From assembly GCA_039185015.1 (NCBI GenBank), contig JBCDAU010000031.1, positions 1-64,000 of the forward strand: a stretch of 64,000 nt of DNA. Reading direction: 5' to 3'. Positions 36,980-44,699 of this stretch are shown here, piece after piece (within the stretch, counting starts at the first letter, position 1; each line of letters starts with the position of its first letter). Below the pieces are notes generated by a model. It saw nothing but the letters and a program-made list of their open reading frames with translations, had not been told where the DNA came from and made no database searches. The position numbers were made by a program, and so were the translations under genes. The stretch is from JBCBSZ01 sp039185015 (GTDB lineage Bacteria > Actinomycetota > Acidimicrobiia > Acidimicrobiales > Poriferisodalaceae).

Positions 36980-37108
36980 GTGTCCGGAGCTGGATCGCGA
37001 CGTTGGGTGGTGCTCCTCGTGGTTGCGGCGATCCTGGCCATCGGTCGGGAGCAGGCGCTGCGCAGCGACCTCCGCCGGCTCGAGGCCCGGCTGGAGACCG
37101 ACGACTGA
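36980..37108 (+). CDS. Possible 42-residue single-helix membrane protein
   Basis: The short frame encodes VSGAGSRRWVVLLVVAAILA, then an amphipathic, charged tail with QALRSDLRRLEARLETDD. One membrane helix with a cytoplasmic helical tail is likely. Support comes from the leaderless-type promoter, the clean hydrophobic segment and its place in the 345-bp gap between tRNA-Leu and fabD. No homologue can be named. The rest of the gap, 36894-36965 and 37109-37238, shows nothing else. Confidence 0.5.
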   Translation: MSGAGSRRWVVLLVVAAILAIGREQALRSDLRRLEARLETDD

Positions 37109-37238
37109 CCAACCGATCCGAGCGGGGCCGACCCTGTCGCTCGGGGAGGACCTTCGACGAGAATGAAACCTCTTCGGTGCCGGGTGGGTCAGACCCGGCG
37201 CGGCGGACCACGACGAGACGATCACGACAGGAGGACGG

Positions 37239-38417
37239 GTGCTGGCGTTCACGTTCCCGGGCCAGGGCTCACAGCGCGAGGGCATGGGCCGTCCCTGGAC
37301 CGACCACCCGTCCTGGGAGCTGGTCGAGGAGGCGAGCGAGGCCTCCGGTCGCGACGTCGCCGAGCTGCTGCTCGACGCCGACGCCGAGACCCTGAGGTCC
37401 ACCGAGAACGCGCAGCTCACGACCTACGTGCTCAGCATGGTCGTGCTGGATGCGGTCACCCGCGTCGGCATCGACGCCTCGGTCGCCGCGGGCCACTCGC
37501 TCGGCGAGTACTCCGCCCTCACCGCCGCCGGCACGCTCGACTTCGTCGATGGCATCCGCCTCGTCGACGAGCGGGGCCGGGCGATGCGCTCGGCGGCCGA
37601 CCAGCAGGCCGGCACCATGGCCGCGGTGCTCGGCCTCGAGGACGAGCGGGTCGAGGCCGCGTGCTCGCGCGTCGTCGGCGACGTGTGGGCCGCCAACTAC
37701 AACGCCCCCGGCCAGGTGGTGATCGCCGGCGACCCCGATGCGATCGACGAGGCGGGCGCGATCGCCAAGGAGCTCGGAGCCAAGCGCTCGATGGCCCTGC
37801 CGGTCGGCGGCGCCTTCCACACGCCGTTCATGGCACCGGCCCGCGACGCGCTGGCCAAGGCCCTGAGCGAGGTCGAGCTGCGGGCGCCGTCGATCCCGGT
37901 GGTCGCCAACGTCGACGCGCTCGCCCACGACAGCGACGAGGAGTGGCGTGGCCTGCTCGCCGCCCAGCTCTGCTCCCCGGTGCGTTGGCGGCAGTCGCTG
38001 CGGACGCTGTCCGAGATGGGCGTCAGCACCCTCGTCGAGCTGGGCCCGGGCAACGCGCTGACCGGCATGGCCAAGCGGGCCGTACCCGACGTCCGCCGGG
38101 TGGCGATCTCGACACCCGCCGACGTCGATGCGCTGCTGCAACAGCTCGCCGACGACCAGCCGAAGGTCGCCCGCCCGGAGAACGAGGGCGAGCACCTGTT
38201 CGTCACCGAGCGGCTCGTCGTCGCGACGGCGGCCGGCATCTTCCGGCTGGCGGAGGGGATCGAGTCCGGCGCGTCCATCGGTGTCGGCCAGCCCGTCGGC
38301 ACCATCAACGGCGACGAGGTCCGTTCGCCGTTCGCCGGCTCGGTGATGGGGGTCATGGCGGTCGACGGCGAGCGGGTGGCACCGAGCCAACCGATCGCGT
38401 GGCTGCGCACGTCGTGA
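37239..38417 (+). CDS. fabD: Malonyl-CoA:ACP transacylase fused to a biotinyl/lipoyl-like domain
   Basis: FabD moves malonyl from CoA to ACP. Residues 1-290 are a full FabD: FTFPGQGSQREGMG, nucleophile GHSLGEYSAL near residue 88, active-site Arg in RGRAM, and GGAFHTPFM near residue 195. Normal FabD ends near residue 310, but this one continues with ~75 residues resembling a biotinyl/lipoyl domain: VVATAAGIFRLAEG, then GQPVGTING and RSPFAGSVMGVMAVDGERVA, ending PIAWLR. The usual lysine-bearing MKM turn is absent and the domain has no Lys. GTG start with AGGAGG ribosome site. It opens the fab cluster. Confidence 0.93.
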   Translation: MLAFTFPGQGSQREGMGRPWTDHPSWELVEEASEASGRDVAELLLDADAETLRSTENAQLTTYVLSMVVLDAVTRVGIDASVAAGHSLGEYSALTAAGTLDFVDGIRLVDERGRAMRSAADQQAGTMAAVLGLEDERVEAACSRVVGDVWAANYNAPGQVVIAGDPDAIDEAGAIAKELGAKRSMALPVGGAFHTPFMAPARDALAKALSEVELRAPSIPVVANVDALAHDSDEEWRGLLAAQLCSPVRWRQSLRTLSEMGVSTLVELGPGNALTGMAKRAVPDVRRVAISTPADVDALLQQLADDQPKVARPENEGEHLFVTERLVVATAAGIFRLAEGIESGASIGVGQPVGTINGDEVRSPFAGSVMGVMAVDGERVAPSQPIAWLRTS

Positions 38418-38434
38418 ACGAGAAGGGAGCTGCC

Positions 38435-39364
38435 ATGCGGGGCAGCAGGATCACGGGGACGGGCGGTCGACTGCCCGACAAGGTCGTCACCAACAGCGAT
38501 CTCGCAGCGCAGATCGACACCAGCGACGAGTGGATCCGCACGCGCACCGGCATCGAGGAGCGGCGCATCGGTGGCACCACCACCGGGCTCGCCGCCGAAG
38601 CCGGGCGGCTCGCGCTCGAGCGCTCCGGCGTCGACGCCGCCGAGCTCGATCTCGTCATCCTCGCCACCACCACCCCGGACCGCGCCGTGCCGGCCAGCGC
38701 ACCGGGCGTCGCGCTCGAGCTCGGCGCGACCTGCGGAGCCTTCGACATCAACGCGGCCTGCAGCGGCTGGGTGTACGGGCTCGTCATGGCGAACTCGCTG
38801 ATCGCGTCCGGGATGGGCAAGATCCTCGTCGCCGGCGCCGAGACCCTGTCCCGCATCACCGACTGGGACGACCGCACGACGGCCATCCTGTTCGCGGATG
38901 GGGGCGGTGCGGCGGTCGTCGAGGCGATCGACGGGCCCGGCGACCTGCTCGGCTGGGACCTCGCGGCCGACGGCACCACCGAGAAGCACCTGTTCGCCGA
39001 GACGGGCGGCTACCTCGAGATGAACGGCAAGGAGGTGTTCCGGCACGCCGTGGCGCTGATGGCCGACTCCTCCGAGCGGGCGCTCGCGCGGGCCGGGCTG
39101 ACCGCCGACGACGTCGACGTCGTCATCCCCCACCAGGCGAACGTCCGCATCATCGAGGCCTGCTGCAAGCGGCTCGGCGTCGATCCCGACAAGGCCGTGC
39201 TCACACTGCCGTTCATGGGGAACACCTCGGCGGCGACCGTGCCGTTCACGCTCGACCACGCGCTCACCAACGGTCGCGTCGCCCCGGGTGACACCGTGCT
39301 GTTCTCGGGCTTCGGTGCCGGCATGACCGCCGCCTCGGCGGTCATGAGGTGGCACGTTGACTGA
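38435..39364 (+). CDS. fabH: 3-oxoacyl-ACP synthase III
   Basis: FabH starts fatty-acid synthesis by condensing an acyl-CoA with malonyl-ACP. The 309-residue protein has the triad: Cys in FDINAACSGWVYGL near residue 110, His in VIPHQANVRII near residue 235 and Asn in FMGNTSAATVPF near residue 266. GTTTGLAAEAGRLAL near the N-terminus and GFGAGMTAASAVMRW at the end are family-typical. GAAGGGAG precedes the ATG. Actinobacterial FabH often prefers branched primers, but preference cannot be read here. Confidence 0.96.
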   Translation: MRGSRITGTGGRLPDKVVTNSDLAAQIDTSDEWIRTRTGIEERRIGGTTTGLAAEAGRLALERSGVDAAELDLVILATTTPDRAVPASAPGVALELGATCGAFDINAACSGWVYGLVMANSLIASGMGKILVAGAETLSRITDWDDRTTAILFADGGGAAVVEAIDGPGDLLGWDLAADGTTEKHLFAETGGYLEMNGKEVFRHAVALMADSSERALARAGLTADDVDVVIPHQANVRIIEACCKRLGVDPDKAVLTLPFMGNTSAATVPFTLDHALTNGRVAPGDTVLFSGFGAGMTAASAVMRWHVD

Positions 39365-40064
39365 TGGTCGCGTCGTGCTCGTCACCGGTGGCGGGCGCGG
39401 CATCGGTCGGGCCATCGCCGACGCCTTCGTCGCACAGGGCGATCGCGTCGCGGTCACCCACCGCAGCGCTCCGGTCGAGGGCTTCGTCTCCGTGCGCTGC
39501 GACGTCACCGACCCGACGGAGGTCGACGTTGCCGTCGCACACGTCGAGGAGCAGCTCGGACCGGTCGAGGTGCTCGTCGCCAACGCCGGCATGACGGCCG
39601 ACCAGCTCCTCGTCCGTATGAAGGACGACGACTTCACCGGCGTCATCGACGCCAACCTCACCGGCGCCTGGCGGGTCGCCAAGCGGGTCGCCAAGGGGAT
39701 GATGAAGGCCCGCAGCGGGCGCATCGTCTTCGTGTCGTCGGTCGTCGGCCTCTCCGGCCAGGCCGGCCAGAGCAACTACGCCGCATCGAAGGCAGGCCTC
39801 GTCGGCCTCGCCCGCTCCATCGCCCGCGAGCTCGGCTCTCGCAACGTGACGGCGAACGTCGTCGCGCCCGGGCCCGTCGCCACCGACATGTTGGCGGCGC
39901 TCGACGACTCGACCCGCGACCAGATCGTCGAGGCGGTCCCGCTCGGCCGGGTCGCCGAGCCCGACGAGATCGCCGCCGCTGTGACCTTCCTCGCAAGCCC
40001 CCAGGCCGGGTTCATCACCGGCGCCGTGCTCCCCGTCGACGGCGGGCTCGGCATGGGACACTGA
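39357..40064 (+). CDS. fabG: 3-oxoacyl-ACP reductase
   Basis: The 235-residue NADPH-dependent SDR reduces 3-oxoacyl-ACP. It has the cofactor loop VTGGGRGIGRAIA near residue 9, NAG in VLVANAGMTADQLL near residue 78, Ser in VFVSSVVGL, and YAASKAGLVGLA (YxxxK) near residue 141. The TTG start at 39357 has AGGTGG four bases upstream and overlaps fabH by eight bases. The gene is short for FabG because the N-terminus begins directly at the first strand. Confidence 0.94.
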   Translation: MTDGRVVLVTGGGRGIGRAIADAFVAQGDRVAVTHRSAPVEGFVSVRCDVTDPTEVDVAVAHVEEQLGPVEVLVANAGMTADQLLVRMKDDDFTGVIDANLTGAWRVAKRVAKGMMKARSGRIVFVSSVVGLSGQAGQSNYAASKAGLVGLARSIARELGSRNVTANVVAPGPVATDMLAALDDSTRDQIVEAVPLGRVAEPDEIAAAVTFLASPQAGFITGAVLPVDGGLGMGH

Positions 40065-40090
40065 CCGCACTACCCACAGGAGACACCAAC

Positions 40091-40327
40091 GTGAGCGACG
40101 AGCTCTTCGATCGATTCAAGAACCAGGCCGTGGAGGTCCTCTCGGTCGACGCCGCCAAGGTCACCCTCGAGGCGTCCTTCGCCGATGATCTCGAGGCCGA
40201 CAGCCTCGACCTCGTCGAGTTCGTGATGGCCCTCGAGGAGGAGTTCGACATCTCCGTCGAGGAAGAGGAGCTCGAGGGCGTGACCTCGGTCGGCCAGGCC
40301 TTCGACCTCGTCAAGTCCAAGCTGTGA
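40091..40327 (+). CDS. acpP: Acyl carrier protein
   Basis: This 78-residue acidic four-helix protein carries growing acyl chains on 4'-phosphopantetheine at the Ser of DLEADSLDLVEFVMALEE (DSL motif near residue 38). GTG start with AGGAGA seven bases upstream. The stop overlaps the fabF start as GTGA. Confidence 0.97.
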   Translation: MSDELFDRFKNQAVEVLSVDAAKVTLEASFADDLEADSLDLVEFVMALEEEFDISVEEEELEGVTSVGQAFDLVKSKL

Positions 40328-41505
40328 GGCAGGGACGGCGCGTCGCCGTCGTCGGCCTCGGGGCCGTCACGACGTGCGGCGTCGGCATCGATGCGCTGTG
40401 GGACGGCTTGGTCGGCCCGCAGCCCGAGGGCGAGCGCCGGGTCCACGACTGGGATCCGACGCCGTTCTACGACTCCCCCAAGGAGGCGCGCCGCCACGAT
40501 CGCCACACCCAGTTCACGATGGGGGCGGCGATGGAAGCGCTCGACGCCGCCGGCGACGACCTCGTCGCCGATCCGGCCCGGGCGGGCGTCATCTACGCGA
40601 CCGGTGTCGGGGGCATGAGCTCCTTCGAGGCGCAGGTCGAGGTGTACCTCAACAAGGGTGAGCGGCGGGTCTCGCCGTTCCTCGTCCCGATGATGATGCC
40701 CAACGCGGCCGGGGCGGCGATCTCGATGAAGTACGGGCTCCAGGGCCCGTGCGAGACCACCACCACCGCCTGCGCCGCCAGCACCCACTCGATCTCGAAC
40801 GCCGCCAACCTCATCCGCTGGGGACGTTGCGACGTGGTCGTGTCGGGCGGCGCCGAGGCGGTCATGACACCGGTCGGCATGGCCGGCTTCGGCAACATGA
40901 CCGCGCTGTCGAGCACCGGCCAGTCGATGCCCTTCGACGCCGGGCGCGACGGCTTCATGATGACCGAGGGCGCGGCCGTGGTCGTGCTCGAGGAGTGGGA
41001 CAAGGCGGTCGCCCGTGGTGCCCGCATCTGGGGCGAGGTCCTCGGCTCGGCATCCAACGCCGACGCCCACCACATCACGGCCCCGTCGCCGGGCGGAGTG
41101 GGTGCCGTCACGTGCATCCAGCTCGCCCTGGACGACGCCGGCATCGACGCCGCCGACGTGCGGCACATCAACGCCCACGGCACGTCGACGCCGCTCAACG
41201 ACGCGGCCGAGGCCCATGCGATCGCCAAGGTGTTCGGCTCGCCTGGACCCATCGTCACGTCCACCAAGGGCGTCACGGGGCACGGGCTGGGCGCCGCCGG
41301 CGCCATCGAGGCCACCTCGGTGTTCCTCAGCATGGATCGCGCGTTGGTGCCGCCCACGGCCGGCTTCACCACCCAGGACCCCGAGCTGCCGGCGATCGAC
41401 ATCGTCAGCGGTGAGGCCCGTGCCTGGGAGCCGGGCGTGTCGCTGTCGAACAGCTTCGGCTTCGGGGGCCACAACGGCTGCCTCGTGCTGGGGCCGCCGT
41501 CCTAG
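40324..41505 (+). CDS. fabF: 3-oxoacyl-ACP synthase II
   Basis: FabF elongates acyl-ACP by decarboxylative condensation with malonyl-ACP. The 393-residue enzyme has the Cys nucleophile in ETTTTACAASTHSI near residue 152, His in INAHGTSTPLND near residue 284 and His in STKGVTGHGLGAAGAIEA near residue 320. It ends with SNSFGFGGHNGCLVLG. The GTG overlaps the acpP stop. A strong hairpin follows 12 bases after the stop, closing the fab cluster. Confidence 0.97.
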   Translation: MRQGRRVAVVGLGAVTTCGVGIDALWDGLVGPQPEGERRVHDWDPTPFYDSPKEARRHDRHTQFTMGAAMEALDAAGDDLVADPARAGVIYATGVGGMSSFEAQVEVYLNKGERRVSPFLVPMMMPNAAGAAISMKYGLQGPCETTTTACAASTHSISNAANLIRWGRCDVVVSGGAEAVMTPVGMAGFGNMTALSSTGQSMPFDAGRDGFMMTEGAAVVVLEEWDKAVARGARIWGEVLGSASNADAHHITAPSPGGVGAVTCIQLALDDAGIDAADVRHINAHGTSTPLNDAAEAHAIAKVFGSPGPIVTSTKGVTGHGLGAAGAIEATSVFLSMDRALVPPTAGFTTQDPELPAIDIVSGEARAWEPGVSLSNSFGFGGHNGCLVLGPPS

Positions 41506-41516
41506 GACCTGCGATG

Positions 41517-41550
41517 ACGGCCGCCCGGGCGTCGCGCTCGGGGCGGCCGT
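41517..41550. terminator. Perfect 10-bp hairpin after fabF
   Basis: ACGGCCGCCC pairs with GGGCGGCCGT over a 14-base loop. The following GTCGCGTCCGGGCT repeats the tail after the hairpin at 8260-8295. There is no U-tract, as often in high-GC terminators. Confidence 0.75.
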
Positions 41551-41563
41551 GTCGCGTCCGGGC

Positions 41564-41716
41564 TCAGGCGGGGAAGCGGCATCGCGCCCCCGTGCGGGCA
41601 ACGACGTTCTGACAAGGCAGCCCCTTCTTCGTCAAAGTTCCGCACCGGGGGCGGTCATCCGGCCGCGCTGGTGAGGCTCGACGACGTCCGTGCAACCCGC
41701 CGAAGGCCCTCGGCAC
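41564..41716 (-). CDS. 50-residue cysteine-motif ORF or gene remnant
   Basis: The C-terminal half reads RCGTLTKKGLPCQN followed by GARCRFPA. This matches the short C-x-x-x-T-x-x-G-x-P-C ... G-x-R-C pattern of small zinc-knuckle-like motifs that usually end in CxxH; here the last ligand is missing (FPA). AGGAG lies five bases before the GTG at 41716. Base use is less GC-rich than nearby genes (ACT TTG, TGT, GTT). It lies in the otherwise empty 296-bp stretch between fabF and fabZ. It may be a small protein or a degraded fragment from a mobile or restriction locus. Confidence 0.4.
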   Translation of the reverse strand: MPRAFGGLHGRRRASPARPDDRPRCGTLTKKGLPCQNVVARTGARCRFPA

Positions 41717-41801
41717 CGCCGCTCCTGTCGCTTCAAGAGCGTCCTTCGCGCTTGCGGACGCTAGTTCGGTCCACCCCGCAATCGCAGGGTCGGTCGCTCG
41801 G

Positions 41802-42230
41802 TCAGCCGTCGACGATGACGAAGAGGAGCTCGGCCTGACAGGCCAGCTCGCCGTCGACGGTCGCCCGCCCACTCCCCTTGCCGGCCCGCGCCGACATGCG
41901 ACCGAAGGTGACCTCGAGCTCGAGCACGTCGCCCGGGCCGACCTGGCGCCGGAAGCGGGCCTTCTCGACGCCGCCGAACAGTGGCAGCTTGCCGACGTAG
42001 CGCTCGTCGGAGAGCACACCGATCGCGCCGGCCTGAGCCAGCGACTCCACCTGCAGGACGCCAGGCAGGGTCGGGCGTCCCGGGAAGTGCCCGGCGAAGA
42101 AGTCCTCGTCGCCGGTCAGGTGCCAACGGGCGACGACCCGCTCGCCCGGGACGATCTCGACGACCTCGTCGACGAGGAGGAAGGGGGGCCGGTGCGGGAT
42201 GATGTCGGCCGGTGCGGGGAGCTCGCTCAT
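41802..42230 (-). CDS. fabZ: 3-hydroxyacyl-ACP dehydratase
   Basis: The 142-residue hot-dog protein removes water from 3-hydroxyacyl-ACP. It has IPHRPPFLLVDEVVEI near residue 11, catalytic His in FFAGHFPGRPTLPGV near residue 48 and Glu in LQVESLAQAGAI near residue 62. It completes the elongation cycle begun by the fab cluster but lies on the other strand, after bcp, with a four-base ATGA overlap. Confidence 0.93.
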   Translation of the reverse strand: MSELPAPADIIPHRPPFLLVDEVVEIVPGERVVARWHLTGDEDFFAGHFPGRPTLPGVLQVESLAQAGAIGVLSDERYVGKLPLFGGVEKARFRRQVGPGDVLELEVTFGRMSARAGKGSGRATVDGELACQAELLFVIVDG

Positions 42231-42679
42231 GCCGCCAGCGCCTTCAGCAGCTTGGTGGGCGTGTCCTTCGGGCTGATCTTCGGGAACGCCGCACGGATCG
42301 CGCCGTCGGCGCCGATGAGGAAGGCGCTACGGATGACGCCCAGATAGGTCGTGCCGTAGAGCTTCTTCTCGCCCCACACGCCGAACGCCTCGGCGACGAC
42401 GTGGTCGGGGTCGGACAGGAGCGGGAAGCCGAGGGCGTGCTTCTCGTCGAAGTTCTTCTGGCGCCGCGGGGTGTCGGGGCTGATCCCGATGATCGCCGCA
42501 TCGCCCACGTCACCGGCCACATCGCGCATGCCGCACGCCTGGTTGGTGCAGCCGGGCGTGGAGGCCTTCGGGTAGAAGAACAGCAGGACATCGCGCCCCG
42601 CCAGCGACGACAACGACACCTCGTTGCCGTCCTGGTCGGACAGCGCGAAGTCCGGAGCGGGATCACCGGGTTCGAGCAC
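42227..42679 (-). CDS. bcp: Thioredoxin-dependent peroxiredoxin (Bcp/PrxQ)
   Basis: This 150-residue enzyme reduces hydrogen and lipid peroxides. The peroxidatic Cys is in YPKASTPGCTNQACGMRD; a second Cys five residues later gives the PrxQ alpha-2 disulfide type. The start GTG lies six bases after TAACCT. Its overlap with fabZ suggests one operon. Confidence 0.93.
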   Translation of the reverse strand: MLEPGDPAPDFALSDQDGNEVSLSSLAGRDVLLFFYPKASTPGCTNQACGMRDVAGDVGDAAIIGISPDTPRRQKNFDEKHALGFPLLSDPDHVVAEAFGVWGEKKLYGTTYLGVIRSAFLIGADGAIRAAFPKISPKDTPTKLLKALAA

Positions 42680-42685
42680 CGCCGC

Positions 42686-42691
42686 AGGTTA
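42686..42691 (-). promoter_or_regulatory. bcp -10 element TAACCT, leaderless spacing
   Basis: TAACCT on the minus strand ends six bases before the bcp GTG start. Confidence 0.45.
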
Positions 42692-42708
42692 GTGCTGCGC
42701 TGGCCCCA

Positions 42709-43056
42709 TCAGCCGAAGGTGCGGAGGTACTCGGTCACGGCTGCGATCTGCTCGGGTGAGTACCGACTGGACCACGCCGGCATCGACCCGGCCTCCCCCG
42801 CACGACCGTTGGCGATGACGTCGGAGATCTCCGCCGCCGACAGCCGATCGTGCACCCCGACGAGAGGTGGGCCGACGAAACCACCGCCGTCGTCGCCGTG
42901 GCAGGTGGCGCACACCGCGGCGTAGATCTCGGCTGCTGCTGCCGGGGTCGCGGCGCCGTCGGAGTCGGCGTTCTCACCGCCTCCATCTCCGCCGCAGGCC
43001 GCGATCACGAACGCGAGGAGCAGGGCGAGCAGCGGGGATCGGAGAGGGGTCCGCAC
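42709..43056 (-). CDS. Class I cytochrome c lipoprotein
   Basis: This 115-residue protein has a lipobox (FVIAACG, Cys near residue 21), an acidic linker, the haem motif YAAVCATCHGDDGGG near residue 45 and the axial Met in AGSMPAWSS near residue 90. It is a small mono-haem electron carrier on the outer face of the membrane. The ending SPEQIAAVTEYLRTFG is typical. It has its own -10 element (TAAGGT, eight bases before the GTG). Confidence 0.93.
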   Translation of the reverse strand: MRTPLRSPLLALLLAFVIAACGGDGGGENADSDGAATPAAAAEIYAAVCATCHGDDGGGFVGPPLVGVHDRLSAAEISDVIANGRAGEAGSMPAWSSRYSPEQIAAVTEYLRTFG

Positions 43057-43064
43057 GCGGTCGG

Positions 43065-43070
43065 ACCTTA
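43065..43070 (-). promoter_or_regulatory. Cytochrome c gene -10 element TAAGGT
   Basis: TAAGGT on the minus strand ends eight bases before the GTG start at 43056. Confidence 0.45.
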
Positions 43071-43095
43071 GCGGCGGACCCGTCTCGGGCGGATG

Positions 43096-43470
43096 TCACG
43101 CCGGGGGTCGTCCGACACATCGCTCCCCGCCGACGCCGGTGTACCGCGACGGCACCGCTCGCAGGCGTCGACCCCACCAGCCCGGATCCCGAGCATGGGC
43201 GTGGAAGTGCTCCGGGACCTGGCGCATCGTCCGGTCGAACGACCAGTCGCCGGCACCGAACCGCTCGTCCGCCGCCGCGGCCAGACAGCGGAGCATGTGC
43301 TCGATCTGCTCGTCATCGGGCTCGGTGCCGTGGTGGGCCCAGACGACCATCGGGGTGTCGCAGGCCTCGCAGTCGGCCACCCAGCACACCTCGTCCTCGT
43401 GGTACCAGTGCGTGAAGCGGTCGGCGGCGCACAACTCGCATCGCGGATCCGGTCCCGATGCCCCTGCCAC
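43096..43470 (-). CDS. Uncharacterised zinc-motif protein
   Basis: The 124-residue product has CELC near residue 11 and CEAC near residue 34, a spacing suited to a four-cysteine zinc ribbon. Between them lies FTHWYHEDEVCWVAD. The rest is rich in His and Trp (VVWAHHGTEP, PEHFHAHARDPGWWG). No function is recognised. Its GTG start lies seven bases after TAGCTT. It is divergent from the M20 amidohydrolase. Confidence 0.75.
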   Translation of the reverse strand: MAGASGPDPRCELCAADRFTHWYHEDEVCWVADCEACDTPMVVWAHHGTEPDDEQIEHMLRCLAAAADERFGAGDWSFDRTMRQVPEHFHAHARDPGWWGRRLRAVPSRYTGVGGERCVGRPPA

Positions 43471-43477
43471 GGGTGAG

Positions 43478-43483
43478 AAGCTA
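43478..43483 (-). promoter_or_regulatory. -10 element TAGCTT, leaderless spacing
   Basis: TAGCTT on the minus strand ends seven bases before the GTG at 43470. Confidence 0.45.
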
Positions 43484-43511
43484 GCGACGTCGCCATCGAG
43501 GAGCGTTCGCC

Positions 43512-44699
43512 ATGGGCACGACCACCGGTCTCGCCGAAGCCGAGACCGTCCACGAGCGGGTGGTCGCGCTCCGGCGGCGCATCCACGAGCGCCCCGAGCT
43601 CGGGCTCCAGCTCCCGCTGACCCAGCAGGCGGTGCTCGAGGAGCTCGAGGACCTCGGCCTCGAGATCACCACCGGTACGTCGACGACGTCGATCGTTGCC
43701 GATCTCGACGCCGGCAGGCCGGGTCCGACCGTGCTGCTCCGGGGTGACATGGACGCGCTCCCGATGCCGGAGCACACGGGCCTCGACTTCGCCAGCCTCG
43801 AACCCGGGCGGATGCACGCCTGTGGACACGACGCCCACACGGCCATGCTCGCCGGCGCCGCCCGTGTGCTCGCCGGGCGTCGACCCGAGCTGGCCGGTCG
43901 GGTCCGGTTCATGTTCCAGCCCGGCGAGGAGGGGTTCCACGGAGCCCGCTACATGATCGACGAGGGCGTCCTCGATGGGGTCGATCACGCCTACGCCCTC
44001 CACATCTCGCCGAACCTGCCGTCCGGGTGGATCGGAGCGCGAGGCGGTCCCACGATGGCGTCGGCGGACGTGTTCAACATCGAGATCGTCGGCAAGGGCG
44101 GCCACGCCTCGATGCCGCACTACGCGATCGACCCCGTCCCCGTGGCCTGCGAGCTGGTCGGAGCGATCCAGAGCTTCGTCACCCGTCGCATCGACGTGTT
44201 CGACCCGGCCGTCGTGACGGTCGCCCGCATCGAGGCGGGCTCGACCAACAACGTGATCTCCGAGCGGGCCGTCCTCGAGGGCACGATCCGCGCCGTGTCC
44301 GAGGCGACCAGGGAGCGCGCCCGGGCGGGTGTCCGTCGACTCGCGACGCAGATCGCCGCCGCGCACGACTGCGAGGCGTTCGTCGAGCTGGAGGAGGGCT
44401 ACCCGGTCACCATCAACGACCACGCCGCCGCCGACCACGTCCTTCGTACCACCGACGAGGTCCTCGGCCGGGGCAAGTCGGTGACCTTCCCCTCCCCGGT
44501 GATGGGCGCCGAGGACTTCTCCTACGTGCTGCAGCGGGTGCCGGGCGCGATGGCCTTCCTCGGGGTCTGCCCACCCGGCTCGGACCCCTCGAACGCGCCG
44601 GCCTGCCACTCGAGCCGCATGCTGCTCGACGAAGCGGCCATGGCCGCCGGCGTGGCGATGCACGTCGCGCTGGCTCTGGCGCCGGTCCCGGAGGGCTGA
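43512..44699 (+). CDS. M20-family amidohydrolase (hippuricase-like)
   Basis: This 395-residue metal-dependent enzyme hydrolyses N-acyl amino acids. Metal ligands lie in RMHACGHDAHTAMLAG near residue 103 and MFQPGEEGFHGARYM near residue 138. The dimerisation domain contains GKGGHASMPHYAIDP, and MGAEDFSYVLQ is near the end. ATG with GAGGAG about ten bases upstream. The acyl-amino-acid substrate is unknown. It ends base to base with the convergent trpF. Confidence 0.93.
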   Translation: MGTTTGLAEAETVHERVVALRRRIHERPELGLQLPLTQQAVLEELEDLGLEITTGTSTTSIVADLDAGRPGPTVLLRGDMDALPMPEHTGLDFASLEPGRMHACGHDAHTAMLAGAARVLAGRRPELAGRVRFMFQPGEEGFHGARYMIDEGVLDGVDHAYALHISPNLPSGWIGARGGPTMASADVFNIEIVGKGGHASMPHYAIDPVPVACELVGAIQSFVTRRIDVFDPAVVTVARIEAGSTNNVISERAVLEGTIRAVSEATRERARAGVRRLATQIAAAHDCEAFVELEEGYPVTINDHAAADHVLRTTDEVLGRGKSVTFPSPVMGAEDFSYVLQRVPGAMAFLGVCPPGSDPSNAPACHSSRMLLDEAAMAAGVAMHVALALAPVPEG

